Source: Larix kaempferi
Lineage: Eukaryota; Streptophyta; Pinopsida; Pinales; Pinaceae
NCBI GenBank assembly: GCA_027924585.1
Contig: BSBM01000597.1
Coordinates: forward strand, 3,673,501-3,737,500
DNA: 64,000 nt
Direction: 5' to 3'
Shown here: positions 44,968-55,614 of the stretch, piece after piece
Layout: each line of letters begins with the position of its first letter
How positions within the stretch are numbered: the stretch's first letter is position 1
The notes under the pieces: model-generated
What the model was told of the DNA's origin: nothing
The model's input: only the letters and a program-made list of their open reading frames with translations
Databases searched by the model: none
Position numbers and translations under genes: made by a program

Positions 44968-47090
44968 TTATTGACATGTATACATATACACCAAAATATT
45001 TTTGTGCATACTTCCAAACTCATTTTGTGCATACTGAGTCCATCTCTCAAATGGTTTCCCACATAGGAAACTGAACCATTGCTCTTCATATATAGACTCA
45101 TGTAAATGTGGACTAGCTCGCTCTCCTATGCTAGCCACCCAACTGTTGCTCCAATGCCAGTAACTGAAATCAAACCAAGCAATTCCAGGATCCCATTTCT
45201 TGTGATGATATACTCCAAGAATCAATTGCATCTAAAATAATCCATCAATTCCCGGATCCCATGGTATCTGTTGCATACCATCCATCATCACTATTGCTTA
45301 TGACAATCTGTCACTCCATGGTATGCCAGGGTCCATCCACCATACTGGAATTTTGTCACCCTCAATGCACATCAGTAAATTTGTGAGCCTCTCTAGCAAA
45401 ATATGAATCTCCTCATGTGAAAATAGGACTCTATTCCCGTGGATCACATTGCTATCACATGTTCTACCGAAAAGCCTCGAGTGGAATTCCCCTGCACTGT
45501 TGTGCATGAGAAAAGTATGGAGTGGTGCAAGTAGATGCCACTACTTCTCACCATAATGAAGGAGGACCAAGGTTGTGTCCGTGTGCTCAACATCAATTTG
45601 AGAAGAAAACACATGTGTCTCTTGCTTCTCATGAAGCATCAATAGAAATGGTCCCTCCATCAAATCAACATTTCCTTTCACATCCCCAGGTGCTAGGAGT
45701 GAAGGAAAGTAGGCCAGTTTTAACTCTCTACAAAATTCATCCATTGAAACTGTAGATGCATGGTCTCCTTTGTTGGTTGGTCCAACAAGAATGTATCGGT
45801 GTGCCTCATCCAAGGTGTGACTTTCCTCCATAGAGGCAAGCTGAGTTCTTCCTTGCGCAATGAAAATGTCTCAACATGATGTATGCCAATCTCCTCATGG
45901 AAACTTTCTTGTGCAACTGTCTTCCACCTAATAACATGAATATAAATCTTTCTACAAGGTATCTCCATGTGTGCCATGTAATATTCCACGCAATCCATCG
46001 GTGGATGAATGGCATCAAGGGATAGCCAAATGTGCATAGGATGTTGCTCATCTAATGGGACACTGTGAGAAATTTCAATGGAATATAATATGTGCTCTTA
46101 CCTCTTGGAGTTATCAAATCTGAAATGCATCTATCCATAGATGGACAGCTCTCTCTGATGCTTGATCCCAAAAAGATGATACCATGACCTATTTTTCTAG
46201 GGCCAATTGGAATTAAATCAAGTACATCCTCCACAACTGAGCCTTCCTCACATAGAGAACGCTCACGATCCTCCTAGCATGAAACAAGCACTCTGTAAAT
46301 AATCCCCTTATCATTTCTACCATCAAGCACTTGCATAAATGAACACTCCTCATGATCACCTTGTGCATGAGGCTCCTCCAATGAAACATGTGTGCAGTCA
46401 ACCACACACATCACATCACTAGTGGTCCTAGGAGAGGAAAGAGAATATCCCAAATCCATATGAAGTTTCTCTCCTTCTTTTGCTAGTTTGTCTTCAACCA
46501 ATTTGAGAGCCATGTCTCTATCCATAAACATCTACAAGTAGTATGCCTTCATATTTTCCATCGCTCCTTTAATGATGCACATTTCATATATAGAGACTCT
46601 CCCAACAATACCACCTTGTCTCTCCTCCAACTGAACTATCCCAATAAGATCCTCCATGAATCTATGTGCACCATTAGTTCTGGATAGCACTTGCAACATC
46701 CTCTCTTTGGTGACTAGGAGTAAGCTGTCCAAGTCACTCTGATGACTACTTGACAACACCAGGTGTGTTGTCACATGTGACCTCATCCGCCATATGAGAA
46801 TCATGTAGACTCCCATCCAACAATCCATCCCTCTCACTGCAATGATCCTCAACACCAGAAACTTGAGTCTCAATGCCAGTAGACTCAACCATGCCAAGAT
46901 TAAACTTCTCTCTGGAAGTGAATGCATCCTCATGATGACACAAAGGAATACTGTAATATGAAATGTGATCATACCTTTGTATCATGTCTTCCTCCTCATG
47001 TGGTGGATATTTGGTAGCATACTCTTCCATCAAATCCACTGGTGCACAACCAACTGGTGATGGATTGTGCTCTGCTTCACTGTGGTGCAC
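44968..47090 (-). pseudogene. long decayed ORF of unknown family in the minus-strand LTR element
   Basis: Overlapping minus-strand frames form one protein-like path of about 700 residues. It starts at MHHSEAEHNPSPVGCAPVDL (47090); shifts near 46750 to SDLDSLLLVTKERMLQVLSRTN and EERQGGIVGRVSIYEMCII; reads through an in-frame TAG at 46532 into MFMDRDMALKLVEDKLAKEG (46531) and another stop near 46272 into SVVEDVLDLIPIGPRK. It shifts again near 46040 to MHIWLSLDAIHPPMDCVEYYM and near 45830 to MEESHTLDEAHRYILVGPTN, ending at 44968. Near the C-terminus a W-D-P-G-I motif occurs three times (45340, 45260, 45185). The AYYL-stop-MFMD junction fits CAG to TAG. I recognise no domain. It could be a captured host gene or a protein specific to this element. 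Confidence 0.5.
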
Positions 47091-50000
47091 TGGTGATGAT
47101 TGAGAGGTTGAACTCTGCTACAATATATGCTCCACGTCTCTACACACGTTGTTGAAAATATGACTTACTCCTCCTTGATATGTGTTGTTGTAAGGATCCT
47201 CATTTGACAAAAAAAAATCAACTTTGAAAGTGCAGAAGTCTCGGAAAGGAAATACCTCTTGGATCTCTTCCTTATTGTTTGGTATTCTGTGTAGCACTCA
47301 AAAGGATTGACTCCTAGAGGATTTCCCCCATAACACACTTTTCCATAAAAAATACTAAATAGTGGTGGATTAGGCCTTCTATTCCCTATTCAAATAGTGT
47401 CACACAAGGATTTATCATCCTCATTCACCACCTGTATTCCACCATCAACATAAATAATATCATCATTAGAACCTGAGGCTTCCTCATCATCTCATTCGTA
47501 AACATCACTAGCTGGTGCTAGTCTCATAGCTGCAAAATTCTACTTCGGACCTTATATATTTGAAATTTTTTTCTCATAGGTGCATAGGACCATGATTTGA
47601 TACCATTGTAATGTACCTAAGGTAGAGAATAGGCACACTAGCTCGGATACAAGCAAGAAAGACTAGATTTTCCACAATTGATTTCAAGTACCTAGGTACT
47701 TTTCTAAATTCCCACCCAAAAAAACATAGGTTTGTAATAAAATCAATATGATATGTAGCATGCACCTAGAATTATGCAAATCAGAAAGTTTTATACTCCA
47801 TATATTCGACAGTGGCACATTCTTTGGGTGCATCACACCTAGGACGAGCCTTTGGCAAAGCCAAAGGCTCTAAGACAATTTCCATAGGAATTATGTGGAA
47901 CCCAACAGCTTATGGTACTCCAATGGATGTATATAGACTTGGTTATAGTCACTATCTACAGTAGGGAACACTAAACTCAGTTACAGGCTTTGATTTTGCA
48001 AAATTGGGCATTTAGGAGAAAAGTTCAGTTTTCGGGATTGCTTGACTAGTTGTTTTCCAAGTGAATTTTTGGAGCACCTGAGTGCCACTATTTTATGATT
48101 TGAGGGTGTTTTCAGGTCCACTTTTGTCTTATATTTCTATTTATACCTCCAAATCATGAAATGGATGAGCATAAGTTAGTCTATGACAACCAAAACAAAA
48201 ACTAATCAAAATTGCCAGTGCATTGAGCATAGGTGAAAGAATACATACAATAAATATATAGAATTGCATAACAGAAGTCAAGATTTATTTTTATTATAGT
48301 TCAAAGGATCCAAATACATCATATAGCTACAAATACAGCTTCAAATATTCATAGAGATGCCATCCTCTACCAACAACATCACCACTACCAAGAACACTGC
48401 AGAAACAATACTGAAACTGGATGCTTGCTAATACAGAAATGCCGACATCAACAAATGAAATGGAAATGTATAGGAATAGAATTATAATATCCATGTAATA
48501 TCATTGAAATATATTGGATGCATCCTTCCTTGATCACCAGCTAAAGATCAACTGGTTGCATTGTTACAGAGGGGCACATCTCCCAATTGTTAGCAAGGGG
48601 CATATCACCCAAGCTATGAAAATCTCATAGCTCTTCAATATCACAATGATCACAAGGAAAAAATGCCAAAATATTCCTAAAGAGACTCTCATACTCCTTT
48701 TATAACCCTTTGGTGACTTTCTTCCTTTCTCTAGAGCCTTCCTTCTTGAAATTCGAATTAGTGATGAGTGGAGGCTTCTTTGGTAAGTTACTTTTGCATT
48801 TGGACCCACTGGCCTCATCAATTGCACCCTCACTCGATAAATTTGTCTCCTATAGATATTTTTACTATTTTATTCCTTCTTGAGTGCAGAGATCAGGAAA
48901 CGTTTGCCTTTCTGCTTTGTGATTATTTTCCTGCTTTTAGGATGCCTTGCTTGCTTTTAGATGTTGTTTCAAAATTTCTTGAGTGAGACAAATCACATGG
49001 AATTATCCCTCATATGCACCCCCTTGTGCCACCTAGACCAATTCCAACTCATAAAACAATTATTAGATAATCAAATATTTAAAATTGTTGTCCTACATTA
49101 ACTTTTCATGACTTAAATTAATTATGCATGGTACTATAGGCCAAATTTGATGATTTTAACCAAAGTATTAGAATGAGAAATTTGGGGATACTACAAACTT
49201 TGATTTTAGGGTTTTTTCTCCATATTGATTTCTTCATATTTCCCAAGCTTAAGATTTGGAAGACCCCAAATAACTCGGTGAAGCACCACGTAGTTCCTCC
49301 TAGAAGCGACACTGTGCATGGGACTATGGTCATCTTAACACACTTATCCTTCATGTGTTAAATTTAAATAGACACTGAATCAAACCATTTCTTTCCTACA
49401 ACTATGATTTACAAAGTCCCAAGACGAATGCACAAATACAATGAAAGATATTTATTTAAAGAAAATAATAATTTCATACAAAATTTTATGTATTTATCCA
49501 AAATATTATTGTGCTAAGAATAGTTGTATACACATAATTATAGTAAAACTTAATCATAGCCTAGCATCTCAAAATTCCCAGGTTTTTATTGTATATATGC
49601 ACTAACCTTAATGTACGACTCCTCAATAGCCATGATATTCTTTTTCAATGGCCTGATTCCAAATAACACCACTTTTCCACCTTACACTTCAAAGGAGAAC
49701 AATCCAATCTTTATGCACCATGTCGTCAACCATACCAGGGAAAATTTTAAGGATCCATAATTTTCTTAAAGTGTAGAAACCTTGGTGAATCTTACTAATG
49801 ATCAAATATCTAATCATAAAATGTTTGGCAATATGTTTTTTAGAAATATGTTTTATATCATTTTTGGACAATTTTGGCAATTTTTAGAGTAAAAAATTTT
49901 AATCCTATGGAATTTGGGAGAATCATATTAGAAAAAATGGAAAATGGTGAATATTTTTTGATAAAAAACCTCAAAAATTTGCCCATGGGATAAATGTTCT

Positions 50001-50168
50001 CCCTAAAACTTTCCTTGAACCATACAGTCTTCCATCATGTTGCACACCAATTTGGCGGAGAAATTCTAGGTTTTAAACCACATATTCTTTCAACTGATTT
50101 CCCTTGCCTACTACTATTTCCACCCAACCAAAGAGAGGGGAAACCATGTTGTTCATGGCTAGTGTAAT
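47091..50168 (-). other. leader / 5' interior of the minus-strand LTR element, no gene recognised
   Basis: Three kilobases between the 5' LTR (right) and the ORF. It contains a perfect hairpin at 47846-47870. Short minus-strand frames (47574-47765, 48564-48833, 49118-49354, 49689-49880) show no family similarity. Next to the LTR the complement reads ATTACACTAGCCATG, possibly a badly decayed TTGGTATCAGAGCCATG (tRNA-iMet) primer site. Confidence 0.4.
47846..47870. other. perfect 11-bp hairpin with a 3-nt loop
   Basis: GAGCCTTTGGC, AAA, GCCAAAGGCTC. It is a perfect inverted repeat in otherwise unremarkable sequence. The stem is too short for a microRNA precursor. Function unknown. Confidence 0.7.
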
Positions 50169-50601
50169 TGTTGTCCATTTTCAACAAACAAGAATTAATG
50201 ACAATGCATCTTCATTTAGCAACAAAAAACAAGAAATTCCATGTACAACAAACACATAACAAAATCTAAATTCATTATTTCTCTTGAAGGAAAATTGTAC
50301 AAAGCCCTCCTTTCCTAAGAAGAATGGATGCAAAAAAACTAACTCGGTCTCTCAATCCCAATAAATCCCAATATCACTCAATACAATGACTCAATAGCTC
50401 ATATCCTCCCCCCATATTTCCATGAGAAAACAATATAAATAATCATAAGGCAATTACAACTGTAACTCCTTCTTTATATAATTTCCCTCTAAAGTACCTT
50501 AAATGAATCATTAATTACTCATAAATCATAATTTGAGTCATTAAACATTGATTATGTTGAAAATACATAAATAAATGCAACCCCAAAATAGGGTTCCAAT
50601 A
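50169..50601 (-). repeat. 5' LTR (right copy) of the minus-strand LTR element
   Basis: Starts TGTTGTCCATTTTC and ends GGTTCCAATA on the + strand; collinear with 43352-43782 throughout with numerous substitutions. Confidence 0.85.
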
Positions 50602-50606
50602 GTTGA

Positions 50607-51730
50607 CACCATGAAAAATGTTGCAAACTCATTGATGAAGTCTATTAGTATTGAAAATTTCACTTCGTGTAGAGAATATATAGCATTGATGCCCTAAACT
50701 TGTAACCTTATCAATATGTGGTCCATAGTTTTTCAAAGAAAACAACAAGTGGGATAACGTTGGGTATGTGTTATATTCTTTGCATGTGGGTTGCACCACC
50801 CTGTGATCCTTGTCGATGAAGTCCTTCTTTTCATTCGTGTTAAGTAAGGAAGACGAGGTTTTTTAGGGGGATCCACCTATTCCCCCCATGTAGGGATTTT
50901 GATTAACTCTTTGTAGAGTGGATGATAACAATGAGAGTTATCCTCGAGTGTAACTTTTAAACCTTAACAGTGAAGTACAAACTTATATTGATTCTTAAGC
51001 ATTAACAGAAAATACACAATGGCACACACATAACACAGAGATTTTCACCTGGAAACCCTTAACCGGAAAAAAACCAGCAAAACTTAGAGCCGCACTGCTC
51101 CTTTTCATTATTTTTTTATTCAACCATTTACAATACAATATATGGTATTCCGCAGCATCTAAAACCCTAATTTGTTTACCCGAAATTAGGTTACAACCCT
51201 AATCCCTTTTACCGGGATTAGATAGAGTACAATGGGTCGAAATCGCGAAAAAGCAAAAACAACCCCAAAAAATTTTACACGTGTTGAGGGGATCGTGTTG
51301 TACACGCAGCCACCATGTGAAGAGATATAACATTCCCAACATCGAGGCCATGGGGTTCAGGGCGGTGCCCTAAAAATATTTTGGGAGGATATTTTTTCAG
51401 AAAAAAAAAAAAAAAAAAAAATGTGTAATTTAAACCTGGTTAATGGATTGGGATTGTAATCTAATCCAGGTTTATGATTTGGAGTCTTGGATGCCACAGA
51501 GTACCTAAATATTGAATTCTAAATCTTAGGAAAAATCTAATGAAAAAGAGAGAGGTGCAACTCTAAGTTTTGTTGGTTTTCCTAGTTAATGGTTTCCAAG
51601 ATAAATCTATGTGTACTGTATATGTGTGCCATTGTTTAATCTTTGCTTTGATTAATAATCTATATGCATTGTTTCACTTCACATATTTAAACTTATAATC
51701 CAATGGAACAGTTGGTGACTATTATTCAAG
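50607..51730. repeat. unclassified repeat ending in an A-tract of about 21
   Basis: The 50980-51330 part (AACACAGAGATTTTCACCTGGAAACCCTTAACCGG, AACCCTAATC repeats) resembles sequence often seen near LTR or retroposon ends in plants. A run of about 21 A begins near 51400, preceded by TTCAGGGCGGTGCCCTAAAA with a short inverted repeat GGGC/GCCC. It could be the 3' end of a retroposon on the + strand. No gene is supported. Confidence 0.35.
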
Positions 51731-53060
51731 CATAGTACTCTCATGGATGGGGAGCATGGAAAATGGTTTGATGGCAATTCCGGAGGGATGGTATTGGCAT
51801 CACTGGGTATCTAGTAGAGGTGTTGACCGACCCTTTCTTAAGTAAATTTTCACATAGGTAACATTTGGGGGAAGTTTAGGTTGACACTACCTCCAACATA
51901 GTAGTCTCCTGGAGGGGGAGGATGGAGAAAGGTTAATCAACCCTACCTAAAGGAAGGTATTTGTATCATGTGATATATAGTTGTATCATTGACTGACCCA
52001 TTCTCCAACATAGTATTCTCACAAGGGGAGTATGGAGAAGGGTTGGTGGACCCTTCCTCAAATATGGTGCTCTCACAAAGGGGGAGCATGGAGAAGGTTT
52101 TACTGACCCTTCCTAAGCTATGGTATTCACATCAAGGGGTATCCAGTGGAAGCGTTGATCAACCCTTACTTGGGAAAAGTGTTATAATAATCAAGATCCT
52201 AGCTAAGGCTCGATCGACCCTTCCTTTAGTATAATATTCTCATGAGGGGGGGAATGGATAATATTAGTCATTTGATCCTTATACAATGATAGTATTCTCA
52301 TCATGGGGTATCTAGTTTAATGGTTAGTTGATTTTTCTTCAAGCATAGTACTCTCATGGAGGGGGAGCATGAATACTGGTCAAACAACCATTTCAAGGGT
52401 GTGGTATTCACATAACTAGGTATCTAGTAGAAGTGTTGATCAATACTTCCTTTAGAAAACAATTCTCAAAAGTGGGATCTAGGAGAAGTGTAGCTTAACA
52501 CTACCTCCTTCTTAGTATTCAGAAGGAGGGAAATCATGGAGAAGGGTTGGTCGACCCTTCTTAATGGATGGTGTTCCCATCACATGGTATATAGTTGAAG
52601 CACCGACCGACCCATCCTTAAGCAATATTTTGTGGAAGGGGTATCCTTTGGAAGGGTTGATTGACTCAAGCATAGTATTATCATGGAGGGGAAACATGGA
52701 GAAGGTTTGACCAACCTTTCCCAAGTTATGGTATTCATATTGAGGGGAATCTAGTGCAAGGGTTATCCAACCCTTCATCAAGAAAAAATTTCAGATAATG
52801 GGGATCCTTGGGAATGATGGACAAACCCTTCCTCTAGTATAATATTGTCATGGAATGGGATCATAGAGAAAGGTTGGTATTCCCATCATGATGTATCTAG
52901 TGCCATAATTGGACAACACTTCTTCAAGCAAAGTTCCCTCATGGAATGGGGACATGTACAATGATTAGTCAACCTGTAATAAGGGATGTGATCCATGTTG
53001 TGAGGTATCTGGTGGAAGGTTTCATCAACCCTTGTTCAATAAAAAAATTTCACATAAGTG
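51731..53060. repeat. 1.3-kb degenerate minisatellite with alternating half-units
   Basis: About two dozen imperfect units of about 50 bp share TAGTATTCTCAT and GTTGATCGACCCTTCC. They tend to alternate between a GAGGGGGAGCATGGAGAAGG form and an ATGGGGTATCTAGTGGAAGG form, giving a period of about 100 bp. The short open frames in it (for example 51989-52234) are translated repeat. Confidence 0.8.
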
Positions 53061-54950
53061 GTGTTGTTTCTTTAGATGTTCCTAGCTATTGCGGAAATAT
53101 GCCAAGGCATCCACAACTCGCTTTAGGCTAGTAAGAAAAATCCAATATCCAATGGGGTTAACTCTCATGCATCAATATTCAATTGAGCTCATTATATATA
53201 AAGATTTAAAAAAAACATGAAGAGTCATGCAAAATTAAGATAGGAGTTAAGAAAGTTGACCACACAATTTGTCAAATTTAATAGGGCACCTTTACCCTGC
53301 AATCCAACATATCAAGCTAAAAGAAATTGTAGAAATAAAGAGATTATTTCAAATACTACAAAGTAATATATTAAATAGAACAAATAAAATCCAGAGTGCC
53401 AAATGGAGGAAGGTAATCCAAGAAACCAGTAACTTTAGATGAAATCTTGTGAACATCAACCTGACATTGCAATATGACAACTATTCATAACATTCATTCA
53501 AGAAAATAGAATATCTCAATGTTCAAGATCATCTATAGTGAGGTACCAAATATCGGATCACTATGGAAACATTCACTACTCAATACATTGATTATATTTT
53601 TCATTTAAAGTTAAATAATGTAACAATATGAGGTAATAAAGATCATTCATAAGTGAAACACATACCATTTGGACTTTGAATAAAATAGAAAGAAAATATA
53701 TAATGAAAACTGAGTAGGTCAAGCATTTATAAATCATTGAATTTCCAACAATTCTCTTTAATAAAAATCAAAACAATTGAGGAATAGGTTTTTTGATAAA
53801 CAAAGAAGAGTTATAAACTTGAAATAATAGAGGGATGAATCATTTTTTCATTCTCTACACTGTGTGGAAAATATTTACAAATCCATCATAACATTTATCC
53901 AAACTAACAGCTAACTACATATAATATGTTGTTCTTCCTTATGTCCCTCCCTTCTAAAATTTATTCTAGACTAAATACTCCAAAGTTCAGTTTGGGTATG
54001 CTAACTCCTTGACTTAAGTATAGACAATTTAAACTAAATATCCTTATCCAATATAAACAAAATCATTCTTTGCTCAAATTTCATAGAGAGATTTTTTGTG
54101 CTAGCTATCTTCCTTCCAATTGGTGTTCATCTCTTTTCCTACTGAAATTTCTCTTTTATTGATTAATGCCCTTCATCCCATGCTAGTTGTATTCCCTAAA
54201 ATTTAAATTATCTCTTCCTTATATTCCTTGTTAAGTCTTTTTGCTCTTTCCTCTTCCTTCCTTGTAATATTCGGTTCATTCTCTATGGCATCTCCAACCT
54301 AGAATCTTCCACATCTCTCAACCTATCTCATGTTAATTAGTCAATCCCATGAAAGGTTAAAGAAAATAGAGAAAATAAAATATTCTTATAAATACTTCAT
54401 GATAAGGGTTACATATTCAAGTTGATTTTCCTCTGGTTTTCAATTTTAAACATAAAACAACAAGACTTATACACTAATCTCGTAAAAAAGAAAATTTTAA
54501 ATAATAAAGATGACCTCTTCCCTTAGAAAACTCAAAATCTTTGTGGATTTATTACTGGATCTCAACTAGGTAAAAACATAGATAGCATTTATCCCTTCAA
54601 ATTGACACGTTAATGAATAGAACTAGGTAGAAAAATAGATAGCATTTATCCCTTCAAATTGACATGTTAATGAATAGATCGCTACATATTGGCAAAATTA
54701 CATCCAAAAAGTGGAGAGCATGATGAATCTTAAAACTTCTAAGTTCTCTAGAAAAAACCAGGGTTTTAGAAATTATGGGTTTTGATCAAGTTGTCAAGAC
54801 AATATAAGATAATAGTTGTAATGGATTATCAAACTGACAGACACAAATAACCATTTTTTAGGAACAATACTTATCTAGCAGGCTCTCTCTTCTTCTCATT
54901 TATCTATCAGACTTGAAATGAAACAATTGAGCAAAAGAAAGCTTTCGTGA
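53061..54950. other. AT-rich stretch without supported gene
   Basis: No coding similarity, LTR end or RNA gene was recognised. It contains the small tandem duplication listed at 54564-54677. Confidence 0.45.
54564..54677. repeat. 57-bp tandem duplication
   Basis: AACTAGGTAAAAACATAGAT...GTTAATGAATAG is followed at once by AACTAGGTAGAAAAATAGAT...GTTAATGAATAG. The copies differ at only a few positions. Confidence 0.85.
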
Positions 54951-54963
54951 CGTAGTTTTTTTT

Positions 54964-55602
54964 ATGTATATGTAACTTCAGAATGTATTTCACATATATG
55001 TATATTGTCCTATAGATATGTTATTATTCCTCTATACGGAAGTGTTTGTATTCCTATAGAGATGTTATTATTCCTCTATACGGAAGTGTCATCATTTATA
55101 TTGTAAGTGTCGTAACTTATACTTGATGGGTTATTAGACCACCTTGTTGGGGTCGGCCCTATATAAGTCATGTGGGTCAAAGGGTTATTAGACCACCCTA
55201 TTGGGGGTCGGCCCAGTCAGCATTATGTTATGTGGTTAAGTTAAGGCCGACCTAGTAAAGGTTATTAGGCAAGTCAAGTCAAGTATAAATAGAGTGCGGG
55301 AGGCACTCTATTTGATCATTCTATTCTCTCACATACTCTTTGGAGAGTGGCGCACTTGTGGAGGAGGAGAAGCTACTGCTAGGAGATGTCTATCTCTTAT
55401 GCTTGGGTTGTATCATTGCTCTATCTATCTTTGAGGAAGTTATTGGGGTTTTTCACTTTTATGGTTTTCCCCAAGTAAACTCTATGTCTCTTGTGTGCTT
55501 GCATTATTGTGTCCATGATTGATATGCTGTAGATATGCTATACATGTTGTTCTCTTACTTAAGATCCTAGATCAGATTGAAGTAAATTCTGAAAAACTAA
55601 CA
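54964..55602 (+). repeat. 5' LTR of copia-2
   Basis: Collinear with the 3' LTR from ATGTATATGTAACTTC onward; ends GAAAAACTAACA. Contains two copies of a 43-bp CCTATAGAGATGTTATTATTCC unit and two copies of a GGGTTATTAGACCACC...GGTCGGCC unit (the 3' LTR has three of the latter). Confidence 0.88.
55284..55313 (+). promoter_or_regulatory. TATA box overlapping a perfect 11-bp hairpin, copia-2 5' LTR
   Basis: TATAAATAG at 55284, with AAATAGAGTGC, loop GGGAG, GCACTCTATTT (55287-55313). The hairpin would sit at or just before the transcript start, in the U3/R region. The same sequence is intact in the 3' LTR at 61812-61841. Confidence 0.75.
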
Positions 55603-55614
55603 TGGTATCAGAGA
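55603..55614 (+). other. tRNA-iMet primer-binding site of copia-2
   Basis: TGGTATCAGAGA directly after the LTR; 11 of 12 bases match the initiator-tRNA complement. Confidence 0.85.

Larger units (their letters stand above)
43352..50601 (-). mobile_element. LTR element of unknown family with no recognisable pol
   Basis: Direct repeats of 431 bp (43352-43782) and 433 bp (50169-50601) are bounded by TG...CA (CA changed to TA in the right copy). They are flanked by GTTCA (43347-43351) and GTTGA (50602-50606), a 5-bp duplication with one mismatch. A purine tract on the minus strand next to the left LTR sets the orientation as minus. The 6.4 kb interior contains one long decayed ORF (44968-47090) that I cannot place, and I see no reverse transcriptase, integrase or RNase H motif. 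It therefore looks non-autonomous, possibly carrying captured or novel coding sequence. Confidence 0.75.

Noticed and set aside
47846-47870. microRNA precursor
   Set aside because: The stem is only 11 bp; a precursor needs a much longer duplex.
51989-52234. 81-codon open frame
   Set aside because: Translated minisatellite; the repeat explains it fully.
54950-54970. Target-site duplication for copia-2
   Set aside because: The 5' LTR start is altered by a T-run. AGTTTTT before and ACTTTTT after are similar but too low in complexity to accept.
55340-55522. 60-codon frame in the copia-2 5' LTR, recurring at 61868-62086
   Set aside because: It recurs only because both LTRs carry it. It starts at a non-ATG codon and lies in the R/U5 region, with no family similarity.
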